Source: Galdieria partita (Eukaryota; Rhodophyta; Bangiophyceae; Galdieriales; Galdieriaceae). Taken from it: DNA of 64,000 nucleotides. The position numbers and the translations under genes are program-made. Position 1 is the stretch's first letter; each line of letters begins with the position of its first letter. Below the pieces are notes generated by a model. It was given only the letters and a program-made list of their open reading frames with translations, did not search any database and was not told the origin of the DNA. Of this stretch, positions 48,851-61,631 are shown piece after piece. The stretch spans positions 186,001 through 250,000 of the forward strand of contig BQMJ01000017.1 in NCBI GenBank assembly GCA_025991245.1. The letters run 5' to 3'.

Positions 48851-49675
48851 AAGAACAATGCAAAGTTTCAACTTGTGCCAAACTTACAAGTCCTATCACA
48901 GGGCTTCCACAGCCTCGTTTTAAGAATCCAGTTTCACAAAATCCCATTTCTTCATGTTCTCTCCTTCGGAACTGTTTACTGAAACTTTTCGAGAGTTTTC
49001 ATCCGTCGAGCTGTTTTCAAAGCGTCTGATATTCTGCTGTATCCTTTGTGTAAAGTAGCTAATGGAGCGACGTGTCTAGGCATAATGAAACCAATTCATT
49101 GAAGGTAAAGGGCACTTTTGGTTGTTACTTTTTCACACCGTCCCACACTCTCTTCTTGTTTCTTTGTAAAAGGTGAATATATTCGTGGATGATACTGGAC
49201 GTTACAGGTAGACCTGGTTTTTGATAAACAATGAATTGTCGCAGGTTATACAAGTTATCACTTGTTCCTAACGTACTTAGTTCAAAGTATATATCGCAAA
49301 CAAAGGAAATATTACTCGCACAACCTCCTCCTCAAGGTTTAAAGAGATATTTATTCTACTGGCTTTGTTGGTTACAACTAACAAAAACATGAAACTACTG
49401 CCTTTAACTTTTGCGCTTCTAAACTTGAAGTATTGCAATATTGCCAAGTGATTCTATCAATTTTCCGCCTTAGCCAGTGTACAATTGATATGCTACAAGA
49501 AATCCATCCATACAGGGCAAGCTGCCTTTGTATAGAACATACTTTTCATTGGCTAGATCCCTTGCTGCTTGGACAAGAGAAAGAGACAATCTAAAGTAGT
49601 ATATATTACGAACCGAACCGAGCCTCCTTGACGAAGTCAGCAAGGAACTATGGCGCTCCACCAAACAACACATTG
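48851..49675. other. Intergenic, about 0.8 kb, one doubtful ORF
   Basis: Between the S1 gene start and the acyltransferase stop, same strand. A 67-codon ATG frame at 49470-49673 (-) begins 3 bp after the acyltransferase stop. It has no domain and may be chance or 3' UTR. Confidence 0.4.
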
Positions 49676-50833
49676 CTAAATGCGTTTTGGTCGACTTCTC
49701 TGTCGCAGTAACCCATGATAAACTAGCTTATCGTGATATGAACTTTCAGATAAAGCACATTTCAATTCCTTCTGCATTACTGCTCTATTTCTCAATTCAA
49801 TCATGGTCAAGTCGAGTTATTCCATAAACTTACCGAACATTATTTGCGTATATCACGGGATCATTCTTCTCCACTTCACTAGGATAATAGATAGGAAGTA
49901 AGGTATATTCTGCTTCATTGTATAACTGAGTAAACAATTTGTAGATGTAGTATGCTGAGCGTATTGTTTCATAAGTCGGAGAAAATCTTCTATAGCGATA
50001 TTGAATCACGACAGGAACTACTGGAAAACCTCCACGAAATACACCGGTATGAAACTTGACAAGAAAGTGGCCATTAGTAGTTGTAGCTTCAGGAAATATG
50101 ACCAATGGCGCAACAGGACGACGTTCCATACACGCCTGTTGCCTTTCTATCACCTTCGAAGAAACACCACCACGACTTGAGCGATCCACATAAATGCACT
50201 GCATACCAGTTGCAATCCTCCCAATGAAAGGGACTCTGCTGACAGTTTCTTTTGAAACAAAGGATGGCATACAAATTGACATAAGTATAAGAATATCCAG
50301 CATACTCGTGTGGTTGCAAACAAGGGCATATCTCTTTGCTTCAAAAGAGTCATAGTCGGGATGTTGACGACCGCAGATTCTATAGAAACCCAAGAAAAAG
50401 AGACATGCTCTTGAAAAAAATCTACCGCCTCTAAGGAGCAACCGTCTTCTCGAAGTGGAAACATCTACAGCTTTGTTCTTTCTAACGGAGGGTCCAAAAA
50501 TGAGGAAGAAAACATAACAACCGAGAACCGAAAGAAGTGCACCGAGAAATCGAAACGGGAAAATGACAAACACAAAGGGAAACTGTTTTACTGCTCAATC
50601 ATAAGGTAACCTCTTTTCTTCTACAAGAAGCTTACCTTGACAAGTTCAATCCAGTCCAAACTTATATCGTTTCGTCTAAACGGATCAAAACGTGCATCTT
50701 CTAAGGAGATATTCTCTTCTACACATGCCATTGGATATTTCGACAATAAAGGAAACAAGAAATCTAAAGTTGTGCTTGGCACCACCAAAACATCACTCAA
50801 AATAACCTTCACTGAATTTGGTTCAAATTTCAT
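49676..50833 (-). CDS. Lysophospholipid acyltransferase (PlsC/LPEAT-LPCAT type)
   Basis: Membrane acyltransferase of glycerophospholipid remodelling. Exons 50833-50636, 50582-49834 and 49784-49676 (introns 53 and 49 nt) give 351 residues. A hydrophobic region after FPFVFVIFPFRFLGALLSV precedes the acyltransferase motifs. These are CNHTSMLDIL (NHxxxxD with Ser), VPFIGRIATGMQCIYVDRSS, and the FPEATTTNG block with PVVPVVIQY. The IYANNVRAVMQKELK tail resembles the FANxVRxxMAxxL region of LPCAT/LPEAT proteins. No EF-hands are present. Head-group specificity unknown. Confidence 0.9.
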
Positions 50834-52111
50834 CTTTGAGTATTGCTTGAAAATTCTTTAGTTCTTGAGTATTCTATGTCAAGGAAAGAAACTCATGCAA
50901 CCTATGAAGAAATCATTTTGGTTCAAATGTATACTACTGGCAGTTTTATATTTGGATGAACATTGTTTGGTTTCTTACAGATATGACTGCAAACTTGTAT
51001 GCAGCAACTTTTTACCACATATTTGTAATAAACGAATCATATTGTTTGAAGATAATATAAAACTCCACAAGTAATATAATGAGACTTTTATACGGAAACT
51101 TGATGTCTATCAATTGAACTGCAATGAGCTTCAATAAATTCATCCGTATGAAGGAAACAAGATATTTTTAAGGTTGAAGAATATTTCTTCACTGTGATGT
51201 TGATTGTCCTTTGGCCTAATGTCTGCTCTTTGCAAGTTGATCAACATGTTATTTCAACATTTTTCAACCCGAAATTTCGACGTATTGTATTTTATTGTTA
51301 TTCCTTGAAAATATCCACGGGTATCACCCATTAGTCCTTTCAGAAAGAACAAGGCTACTTGAAAACAGTTTTAGGAATCTTACAATTTCATTAGTGACCA
51401 CCTTCAAACTTGTGGATGTTCACGTGCAATGTGACCATCCCCACCACCGACAACTCAGACTGATCCTATTGAATTTTTTAGATTGTCTTATCCATCTCCA
51501 TATAAAAGAATGTATTCGGACCGATTTTATTACTATACTAGCCTCTTCCACTTTACTTCCTTCTTCCACAGCCGGAAGAGTCAAATACTTTCCAGTCTAC
51601 CGGTCTGGAAACTATCTTTCGGTAACATTCCGTACAGCTATTGTCGTCATACTATCTAGTAAGTATAATAATCACAATACTAGACCCTTTTTTAGCTTTT
51701 AAATACTCTGCAACTACCACTACATCTCAGTGTATCTCATGACTCCAAAATACATACAAATCTTTTCATAATCCTGTCGCCTAAACAAGTGTCAAACAAT
51801 TTCCCAAGTCACAGAAGCCCGAAATTCAACTCTTGCAAAGTCCATCAAACTACATCAACTAGTAAAAGATTTCTAAATGGAGTCAATTCCCTAAGCAAAC
51901 AACCAATACTCTTACTTTTTTGATTTCATTATTTCCTATTTGAAAGTTTTCAAATAAAGTCTTTGATTTAAAAAACTGACTTCTTGAAAGATCCAGATAT
52001 CCTAGGGATCTTGGTCCAATTCTTCCCTGCATGTCATAAATATATATCCATTGTTGAAGTATTTTCGAAATAAAAATCTTTTGAAACCAGATATCGGCTG
52101 ACATTTGGACT
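50834..52111. other. Intergenic, about 1.3 kb, weak ORFs only
   Basis: Between the acyltransferase start and the GGCT stop. The plus-strand frame 51295-51702 (135 codons, no ATG at its start) is the longest open stretch, but the minus strand there also has an open frame of about 60 codons. Neither shows a known domain. A frame at 51883-52104 (-) starts with ATG 8 bp after GGCT and is probably 3' UTR. Confidence 0.4.
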
Positions 52112-52628
52112 TTAGGTCCTCAACTGATATTTACTTGACAAGAAAATCGAATAGTCTCCGCTTACAATGACAGGATAAGTGGAGGGTGGTGGAGTTGTGA
52201 GCCTATAGATCCACGAATTCACATACTCTTGTTCCTCAGAAGAGAAAACAATCTCTGTAACACGTTCATACTCGTGTGGTAAGGCAACTGACGGATGACA
52301 TCCTTCGTAGTCATCCAAGGTGGACAACAGCAAGTCGGAAACATCTGCTTCAAAAGAAAACAACTCTCCTGTTACCTAGTAAGTATTCGTTTTAAAAGGG
52401 CTTTGAAAACAATATCCCTTTTCGCAAACTTCGTACCACGTTTTCTTCCTTAGGTGCTACAGGAAATATGCCTGGATAACTACCTAAATCCCACATGTGG
52501 TAGCCTGATAACGTGGCAAGGCCTCTGTCAACAGCATACTTGTCCAAAACGTCCGGCACTTGGAAATCCAAAAATTTTCTGTATTTCTTGCAAGCGTTTC
52601 TAAGGGTACCATACACAAAAACAAACAT
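52112..52628 (-). CDS. Gamma-glutamylcyclotransferase-like (AIG2/GGCT fold)
   Basis: Exons 52628-52437 and 52375-52112 (intron 61 nt) give 151 residues, typical of the family. The N-terminal FVFVYGTLRN is the substrate-loop signature and DDYEGC holds the expected acidic catalytic residue region (LDxxEG). Members release 5-oxoproline from gamma-glutamyl amines or peptides; the substrate here is not known. The frame extends upstream of ATG 52628 only by a few non-ATG codons. Confidence 0.9.
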
Positions 52629-53401
52629 TTCGCTGGGCACTCGGAAGAATCATTGCAACAAAGCAATGCTTCGATATTTTAAACTGCAGATGAACTCGTA
52701 GACTGTTCTTATTTAGTGCCTAGTAAACTCAGTGGCCAGTGTTCTTGTTGAATCCGAAACCACGGACAGTCTAAGAAGATTAAAATATGTCTTGCTTGAC
52801 AAACTCTCTATACAGTTTCCAACGTCTTTGCTAGATTAAACTCGGAAGCTCCGTATACTTACTGCCTAGGTTGTCTTGGCTTTCCTTCTACTGAGCAATC
52901 CTCCTGCAACTTGATGAATTCAATAATACAATATGCCGTTTTGTGTCTTTTTGCTGCCCCTTACGAGCTTGTATCTGTGTGAGCCAAAAGTTTACCTCTC
53001 AGTTATGAATCTCAAGAATGCAGTTGAACCCAAGTCTCTACCAGCCTTTTGGCAAACTTCGCCCTGTTTCATTACGAAATATGAACGGAAATATTTTCAA
53101 GTCGCTTTCTTGTTGAACTATTTTCTACTTTCTCGTCCTTTTGCACTTTTTAGTGTTGCCTATGCTCTGCGATAATTGCAGTCACAACAAACTTGAAACT
53201 TTATCTAGTAGCTGTTCATATCTCAATTTCATGAAAATATGGTTTTAGTGTGTCTTTCTTAATGCCTTGTTGATAACATAACGGTTTCATTCACGCTACA
53301 ATCTTAAAGGTGGAAGAAATGCTGAAGAATGATCTGTCAGCTTGACAACTATGCGACAACTTTACCAGCAACCCAACCTCCCATAACATGTTCCACATTC
53401 T
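52629..53401. other. Intergenic, about 0.8 kb, one doubtful ORF
   Basis: Between the GGCT start and the next minus-strand gene's stop. An ATG frame at 52933-53175 (+, 80 codons) begins with a hydrophobic run resembling a signal peptide. It has no homologue I can name and no splice partner, so it is left as doubtful. Confidence 0.4.
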
Positions 53402-54254
53402 CTATGCACCGATGAACATTTCGAGCGTTCTTTGAAGAACGTCCAACTGGTCCTTTCTAAAGTTTTGGCGTTCTAAAAAGTGGGCATACTTTCCTTTCCT
53501 GCTTCTTATAGAGAACCACATAGCAACTAGCTCCCTTGCAATTTCACTAGAGGCAATACTGTCGATCAGCAAACTAGTCCGCTCTTTTACCATAGTAGGG
53601 CCTCCATGGCCGTCTTCAACATTATCTGTCCAGTTTCCACTCAACGAACTTTCACGTTGTTCCTTTTCTGTACCACCGAAATCTTTTGCCAAGTCAACTT
53701 CCCTAGCGACTGACATTGCAAGGTTTCTGGCCAATAGGTTGGGAACATATGCGTCGCAATCTTTCAGCAACTTTTCTAACCTAGCAAAATTCAATTCAGA
53801 ATAGACTGCTTTTCTTACAAGAAAGTACTTACTTGAAAGGAGGCTTTTTATCAGGAAGACTCAATTCATAGTCTGACAGATATTCCACAAAGAAAGCTCT
53901 AGCACCTTCTTCCCTTGATAATAATTCCTTTAAAACCTTGTAGGCTTCTTCGTCCTGAGGCTCTTCTTGAAGGCGGAAACATATTTTTCTGGCCAATGGT
54001 ATACATTGATCGAAGTTAGCAGTTTGCACTTCACCAATTTGAGGTAGTTTGACCTGAGCTCTCAGACAAGTGGCTCTTTGGCGGTGCTTTGTAGCCTTGT
54101 TTCGAGACTGAATATGCCCCTGGGTGGACTCAGGAGTGCTTTTGAAGAATTTACACTGAAAGGAACTATAATTTATACAAGGACGTCGAACACGGTTGTA
54201 GCTATGAGCTATCCAACAATGGCTTAGACAAGAAAAACCAAACACTCTTTCCAT
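53402..54254 (-). CDS. Uncharacterised presequence-bearing protein
   Basis: Exons 54254-53833 and 53780-53402 (intron 52 nt) give 266 residues. The first 60 residues are rich in Ser, Arg, Cys and aromatic residues and lack acidic residues apart from one Glu near the start, as expected of a plastid or mitochondrial presequence. The rest is helical and charged: ARKICFRLQEEPQDEEAYKVL, then VEYLSDYELSLPDKKPPF, then LLARNLAMSVAREVDLAKDF. I do not recognise the family. It diverges from RPC6 with about 300 bp between starts. Confidence 0.7.
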
Positions 54255-54556
54255 TCAATCGAGCGACAGAATGACCACATTGGCGATTTCGTGAAGAGCA
54301 AAGTGCTTTTAAGGACTTTTACTGTTCTTATAGGTAAAAATAAAATTTGTGGAGAAAACAAATCCAAACATTATTTCTCCAGAAACGAATCATTTCTTCC
54401 ATCAAATAAAGACACTCATAGGTTCATAAAAGAACACGGTTCATGGAATCGGTAATACTCTTAGTTGCTCACAAAATCATCTTTCCCATTTCGTCTTTTG
54501 CTGTGGACTGTCTTTCTGATTTCAGTGTGACAGTTTCGTTATTTACATACTTTTCA

Positions 54557-55769
54557 ATGGCAACGGACATAGAAAAACTAGAAGAGATTGTTTTACGAGT
54601 AGCTTCCGTTGAACCATATGGTTAGTCTGCAGAGATTATGTGCCCACGTGTGAGAAAGCATAGTGTCTAGGTGTCACCGATGAAGAAATCAGGAAGAATT
54701 TACCTGAAAATGTCTCACCAAACGAAAGGTTGCAGACATATAACAATCTGTTGCAGCGTGGAAGACTTCAGTTGAAGAAACTTCATGGAAAGCTTTTCTA
54801 TCAAGCAGTATGTGTTGTTCCAACTTGTCGTTCATTCGCAACTTATCGTTGTAGGTCGAGGAACATTTTGCTAATAAGTTGCAAGGGTTAACAGCAGAAG
54901 AGCGTTTGGTGTATAGCCACGTCGAAGAAGCCGGAAATAAAGGAATATGGACAAGGTAAGCAGATATTAAAAGTAATTTGGTGTTGCTAACCACGTACTA
55001 GAGACTTGAGAAACGTCAGTCGACTTCAACAGACTCAGTTGACCAAAATTTTAAAAAATTTGGAGCTGAAGAAACTTGTTAAGCCATTCAAATCTGTCAA
55101 GTCGAAAAACAAAAAGGTAGTATATTCGTGCTTTGAAATATGGAGTTGCTTTTGAAACCTTTTTAGCTGTATATGCCTTTTGATCTAGAGCCATCGGTTG
55201 ATGTTACTGGTGGTCCTTGGTATTGCAATCAAGAATTTGACGCAGAATTCTTTGATATATTGTATAAACAGTCTTTGCGGTTTATTCGTGGAAGTTCCAC
55301 AGCTGTTACCGTTGGGGAAGTAGCAAATCATATCACGTCTTTGGGAATATCCAAAGAAAAGTTAGAGGTTAGCTTTTTGGTTTGTTAAGTCGAGCAATGT
55401 GAAAGTATTATCATAACTTTTAGATCAACGATTTTGAAAGTCTCTTGCAAACCATGATTTACGATGGAGTTATCGAAAAGTTGAGTAAGCGGAGCGAGAG
55501 TGGGAATTCAATTGTCGTGTATCGTTCGTGTCGGTAAGTGATAAATTTTTCAAACAGAAAAGTTTGCAAAAGGAATTTAGTCACACCACACCCTTTGCAA
55601 CTCTTGGAGAGGTCCCTTGTGGCATCTGTCCTGTATATAAGGTAAGTTGGAACGTTCAAAAGGAAAACGCACCGAAAATTATGTTGTGTAGAGTTGTTCT
55701 ATAGATGGTACGATATCTCCTGCTAACTGTATATATCTTCAAAAGTGGGAAGAAAGTTTGGAATTTTGA
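54557..55769 (+). CDS. RPC6: RNA polymerase III subunit RPC6 (POLR3F/RPC34)
   Basis: Pol III-specific winged-helix subunit that helps recruit TFIIIB. Eight exons: 54557-54620, 54671-54807, 54855-54955, 55002-55116, 55167-55367, 55424-55533, 55581-55641 and 55692-55769 (introns 46-56 nt), giving 288 residues. Joined features are GVTDEEIRKNLP, EERLVYSHVEEAGNKGIWTRDL, LKNLELKKLVKPFKSVKSKN and YMPFDLEPSVDVTGGPWY. The C-terminal iron-sulfur cysteine set PCGICPVYKSC...NCIYLQKW is complete. All phases close exactly. No exon is longer than about 200 bp. Confidence 0.93.
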
Positions 55770-57200
55770 CACTCCTTTCAACGCAACTTTTTTGAAGTTG
55801 TCCTGCTTTTCATATTGTTTTGTATCCAATTTTCTTGAATGAAATACTTTATGGATTCTACAATGGCACACTGAACTCCTAAGGATGTCAAATGCTTGTA
55901 AGAGACTCTCATTTCTGTTAAAGAAAAGACGAAAAGTTCTTGTATATGCGGAATTAAGTTGCTGTCCATTTTCGTATGTTTATCTACTTGATTACAAAGA
56001 AATAACTGAAAGCACTTTGTAGATTTCAAATCGAAAGCTGTGCAAAACATGGTATCGCGGAATCGATAAAGTTTCGATTGCTTGTTTTCTTGTCTTCAGT
56101 AGTAGTTACTTTTCTGTTCCACCGGAAAAATCTTCAAAACTTGCATTCGCAAAAATTCACGCAAGTGAAGTCTAATTATTATAATCATTCCCAGTTGACT
56201 CAGACCCTGTCGTATAGAGAAGCAACAGTTGTTTCAAATCATTGAGTACATATGTAGTATGTCTAGTTGATTTCTAATTCTTTTTTAACCAATTATGAGA
56301 TTACAAGTGGTGAAAATGCATCACCACTACCAACCATTCTTCTCCTCAAAAGACTCGTTAGTTTGAAAATTTCTAAAGTATAAACTCAATTGTTGACGCT
56401 TTACAGATATGCAATTCTCGGAAAAGATATCTTGCTTAGCTTTCAATAGGCCTTGAGTTTTAGATTCATTAGAGAATATAAGAATTCATTACATTTTGGG
56501 TGCAAAATATCTTGCTGAATGCGTTAGATTCTCTTTCATGATTCCGAGTTCTTATTTTTCCTATTAAAGAATACTTTATGGCTATTATTGGTTACTCAAA
56601 GTCATGTTTCTCATCAATTGCTCGAGCTCCATCTTATTGAATTCACTGTCTTCATATATTATTGCTTCTCGAATTAGAGAATTTCTCCCATTGTGGACCA
56701 TTTCTTTAAAGAATTTTATCAACTCATCTAGATGAGAAGCTCACGTTGCCATTCAATTTCATTCATTCGACTAGAAAAGTTTATCCAATCTTTTAACTTT
56801 CAAAATGAGGATTTTGGATTTTATTTTCTAAGAACCGATACAACTGTTGAAACTAACGGTGTTGCTCTTCAAGTTGTATATCAACAAGAATCTTTTTTAG
56901 ATCACACTCTTGTATTCATCGATAAAAAATAGGGGGTGTCAATAGAAAGCGAATCACGAGTCTGCTGAAAAGGGCCTCACTCCAAACTTCTTACAAAGAA
57001 ATAGTTGGCAACCCATTTGGCTGCCTCAATCTATCTCGTCTTCTTAGTGTTATACAAATCTCAAAGTGTTTTGATCATTCATAACGTTCAGTAGACTCAT
57101 GTTTTTTTAAAACCAAGGTGACCTTTATCAAACTGTCTAATTTCCATTTTAAAATTGGTTAAACCAAGCATAAAGTTGTTCATCTTCCAATAGAATAAAT
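55770..57200. other. Gene-poor AT-rich region, about 1.4 kb
   Basis: Lies between RPC6 and the first NTPase gene. Only short frames without domains (55778-56050 minus, 56732-56932 plus with ATG). Contains the perfect short hairpin at 56307-56327. Confidence 0.5.
56307..56327. repeat. Short perfect inverted repeat (7-bp arms)
   Basis: GTGGTGA, a 7-nt spacer, then TCACCAC. Could be a protein-binding palindrome or chance; one copy only. Confidence 0.3.
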
Positions 57201-59832
57201 TCATTGTTTGTCTTGTTTTTCCAGAAACTCATGTATTCCGTCAATAATCAAGGGAATGTCCTGATCTGCTATACCATAGCGGGATAAACGTGTATCATTT
57301 AAATAAGGAAAAGACTTTGGAGTGAACAAATTCAGTTGACGAGCATAACGTTCAATTACAGGAGCCTCAGCAAAACCACAATATTCTCTTAAAAAAGTAT
57401 TCCAATCAAATGAAGAACTCAAAGAACTGGATGCAACATTTTCTTCGCCTCTCACGTGCATCACATTCATATCCATCCTTGGACGAGTATTTCTTCTTTC
57501 CATCCTTCCACTATTCCTTTCAGATTCTTCAAATGGAATACGCCTTAATAAATCAACAAACGAATTGTTCAACAAATCAGAGAGTGGTTTCAGTTGTTCC
57601 AACCATCCAGCATTGTCATCAAACACTCTTTCAAGATCTTCACTAGCCTTGCAACCTAAAAAGTTTCGCAAAGATGTAGTTGAACATACTACAACTTGAC
57701 AATGAGGAGGTATCCATAACCATTCTTCTCGTATATTCTGTGGTTGTCTTTCAGAGTTGATAGAACTGTGAACAATATTATTATTATTGTCTTCATAATA
57801 AACTCCACTATTCAATATCCAATTCTGATTACTCCTAAATTGTTTGGAAACTTCTTCAGTATACTTGTCGCTTACAATCAACTGAATGGCTCTTAAATTA
57901 TTCTGCATCAATTCAAGCTGTGACGCCACTGGATGTAAAAATTTAGCAACTTCTGCCTTAATCATTGAACGTCCAACTCCAGAACTTGACAACTGAAAAC
58001 ACTTCAATGCAATACCTATCAAATATACTCTCTTCTTGGTGGTTTCAGTCTCCATCGGTGTCCGCTCTGAAGAAGATTCACCTTGAATAGCAAGGAAAGA
58101 ATTGTCTTTCATATCTGTTACTCGAATAAGAACATCAGGTCCATTGGAGTTTTGTCGAATAGGAATAAATATTCCATCTTTTGATAAATACTTTTCAAAA
58201 AATGGTTTCCAAGTATTGATATGGTAAGTTTCTTCGTTAGCACTATCGATTCCACTCACTGTCGAGCTAAATGCTGGAACATAATTGGGAATAGGATCCA
58301 CTTAAGCTGCCAATGGTTTCAGTAGATTCTATTGATATATGTTCTACACAACTATGTCGAAATATACTCAATTCTCCTAGTTTGGAACAGAAACACCATC
58401 GAACATAAAGAATAAGAGTAAATATAATTTCAAATTTGAAACCACGACTCGAAGGTGAATCCAATCGACTGATCGATGAAAATAAACTACAAACAAATCG
58501 AAGAGGAGGAATAGTCCAATATCGCGATTGAATATGCTTTAGTACAATCTTTGGAAAAACCAACTTGAAATATGTTTCATTTCTGCCTCTAACAGGTATC
58601 CTGCTTGCTTCGTCTTGTTCACTTCTCGAGCAACTCACATAATAAAAACCAAAATGATTGGCAATATCCAAAACATATTCAGAATGGCTTCCTGTTCCTA
58701 AACCACCAAATAGAGTCTCTCTCTTTGGAATACGAAATTCTAAAATACTCGCAAGAAGCATTGAAGAAAAAACAATCATTGATTCGGGTGTCATACGAGA
58801 AAGAGTTACTACGAGAGAAGTAGTCGGAGCAATTTTCTCCATTTCCTCTTTCATTTCATCCTCTGAAAGATCACAAAAACTATTACAACTCTCACATGCC
58901 TTTCCCAATTCATTTAAAACATGAACAACATAGTAAGGAACACCACCTGTATAATCATACACTTGTTTGAAGAACCAATCATGTCCCTCAGGATGACTCG
59001 GAAACAATACTTTTAGAATAGGTACATTATGACAAGTAGCATTCTGTATAAAGTACTTGACAGTTGCTTCTGAAAAAGGATCCAGCCGAAGAAAATTTAA
59101 CGCTATTCGGGAAGGCATTGCATCCTCTTCTCTACTAATTATACAATCCGATCTCCCCGCAACAATACAAATGACAAAAGGTTGACTTACAACCACTGAT
59201 AAAACTCTAAAGAAGGCACGGTACACGTTGTGCAGTCGATTTGCTCCTTGTGAAACCATCAATTCCTGAAACATTTTGAATTTGTCGCCTTCTAAAGCTC
59301 CAATTTCGTCAATAAACAGATATAAATAACGTTTCTTGGTGACTTGCAAGAGTTTCTGAAGCCATTCTTTGGGACTACCAATACAGGAAAGAACTTGCGA
59401 AAGTAACTTCGCACGTTTTCGGAATTGCGCGAGTGCCTCCTTGCTTATCCACTCCAAAAGCGTATCTTCAAAACATGTTCCCCTCGGCACATCGAGAAGA
59501 CTCAACACAACATATAACGTCTCGTGTAACAGAGCGTGTAGAGCTTGTTCTCCTACATTCTCCCCTTCTGCAATGCCAGGGAGACCATTTTTATCTAAAT
59601 ATTGCAATAAAAACTCTTTGTTGATTGAAAGGAACCTTTGGAAATGCTGCCCGAAGGCGCTTTTGCCGCTCCCATACATTTGCGGAGCGTAGCTGACGTG
59701 AGGTCGAAGCATTGTCGATGTACCGTCTTGTTCCAAAGGATACGATAGTAGAAAACTTTCTAGAACTTGCAATACCGCTGATTCTCTATTGACAAGGGGA
59801 AATTTGATACTTTCAACACGAATAGTGTTCAT
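57201..59832 (-). CDS. Large P-loop NTPase with restriction-endonuclease-like region and C-terminal SAM-like domain
   Basis: Exons 59832-58353 and 58300-57201 (intron 52 nt, phase 1) give 859 residues. Walker A MYGSGKSAF is near residues 52-60 and Walker B YLYLFIDEIGALEGD near 175. TGGVPYYVVHVLN resembles the TGGxP of archaeal-type and STAND ATPases. After the NTPase comes a region starting FIPIRQNSNGPDVLIRV with a later YLIGIALKCF (Asp, then AxK), as in PD-(D/E)XK nucleases. The C-terminal 70 residues (NTFLREYCGFAEAPVIERYARQ to PLIIDGIHEF) look like a SAM domain. The N-terminus VNRESAV and PQMYGSGK match the next gene. Function unknown; candidates are archaeal-type ATPases or RHS/CRN-like NTPase-nucleases. 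Confidence 0.8.
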
Positions 59833-61631
59833 TCTGTAAACTCACAACAACCACAACAGATCACCGAATCACACAACAATAATCCAATTGAGGGAATCAT
59901 TTCAGTGCCGCAAAAGTTCTTGAAGAAAGTTTAAGCTGTTCTGTAAGAGTAGTGTATAGGCTACGTATGAGAGCTTATAGTATAGTCCTACTTGCAATTG
60001 ACTTTGTTGTTTTCCCTGTGACATAGTTATTTGTTTTCACAGTGGACAAATAACGGATTGACTCACTTCCAGAACATTGTGTAAATTCAACAAACAAACA
60101 CATTTGGGAAACTTTATCGTCTTGAGTAGATAATCTGTTTGCTTGTTTTTTTAGTGTGATAATCACTTTGGGTATAAAGTTTGCTTCTAAATTTGTTGTT
60201 GGCATTTCAGTTCGGAGGACTTTCTTTGGTTGTAAAAGTCGAGTTTTTACCTCTCTTTGAATTCATTTAAAAAGTGCAACGTTTCATTTTGAACATTGGT
60301 TTCCACTCAACTTTTAGTATCTGCTTTGTAGTCTCTAGTATTCAAGCGAAAATCAACTGTGTTTATTTCGAGAATAATGTCTTGATAAAAGGTTCCAAAC
60401 TTGCACTGAGTTTTAGTAATTGATCCAGTAAGACCTGTTATAAGTCAGCTTTATTTGATTGGGTGTTGTTTGAAAGTAGTTTGATTAGGGAATTGTTCTA
60501 CAGAGTCTTGTGAAATAGGGTTGAAAGTCCGCTTTGAACATATTTTGCAGTGATCCAACTAGATTCTCAGCAATGTCTTGTGTTTGTTGAATAGTTTGCA
60601 ATTTCCATATGTCAGACTTTTGTCTATTGAGAGACTCTTGTGAAAGTGAAAAAGACGAGCTATAGTTGACTATGCCTGATTTTTGAACAGTCAATGACAC
60701 TGCATGTCTTCATCAACCCTATTTCTCTATTGCAAATTTAGTTGAGATCCGGAATCGAACAGCTAGCAAACCTAATTCTTGCTGTGACTTGTTTCGAGGC
60801 AACTGATGAAATGAAGTTTCTACTCAAAACTTACAGCCCAAGTCTAACTGTGAATGCTGGAGTAACCACAACAGAGATACGAAAATGTAAAATGATTACG
60901 AGTTAGGTTGCGTTGATTATAGTGACTGATTGATTTAGTGATAAAGCTTTAAATGATTCATTTTTAAATGACTATAGTTGAGTACAATCATTTTGTGCGG
61001 ATTCATGATTAATCGGTATTCTATGATTCCGTTACAACTTTGCATAATCTTCTCTAGGAAGGCGTGTGTATTTTTCTTCTTGAAAAAAAACGATCGATAT
61101 TCTCTTGGAGCATTCATTCAATCCAATTACATGCATAGCTTGTAGAATATTTTCCATTCCTTCTTCGAATAAATTATATCTTACCTTCCACAATTTCTTC
61201 TTGGATTTTTGAGTCAAATAAAACGAAACTATAAGTTGACAGTTCAAGAGTGTTCAGCTAGTCCCCTTCGATAGCTACACCACCAGTTGGACTTCATTCA
61301 AACAGAGTTGTCAATTGTAAAGATATGAATGATCAAACTCAATATGGTCTCTGACATTGTATTTGCAAGTAGCATAAAGATAACAATATTCTAAACGATG
61401 TTCTCGTGATAAGAAAAGTAAACAGTTAATACTTTTTTATACATACACTCTGTGATTGAAAGAATCTGTGAAAAAGAATGACGAGTGATCTAGGTGATTA
61501 GATGACTTTTGACGCTGTTCTATGACAATCATCATATACTTTAGAATACCACTAGTACATTTCAAACATATTTAATTCAAATGTTCCAGAGATAATTATC
61601 GAATGAACAATTGAATATAAGAATTCAAACT
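59833..61631. other. Gene-poor AT-rich region, about 1.8 kb
   Basis: Separates the two NTPase genes. Only 60-76 codon frames in scattered phases, no domain, no obvious repeat of the flanking genes seen by eye. Confidence 0.5.

Noticed and set aside
58267-58353. Apparent frame break between two long frames of the NTPase gene
   Set aside because: A canonical 52-nt GT-AG intron (58301-58352) joins the frames in phase, so the gene looks intact.
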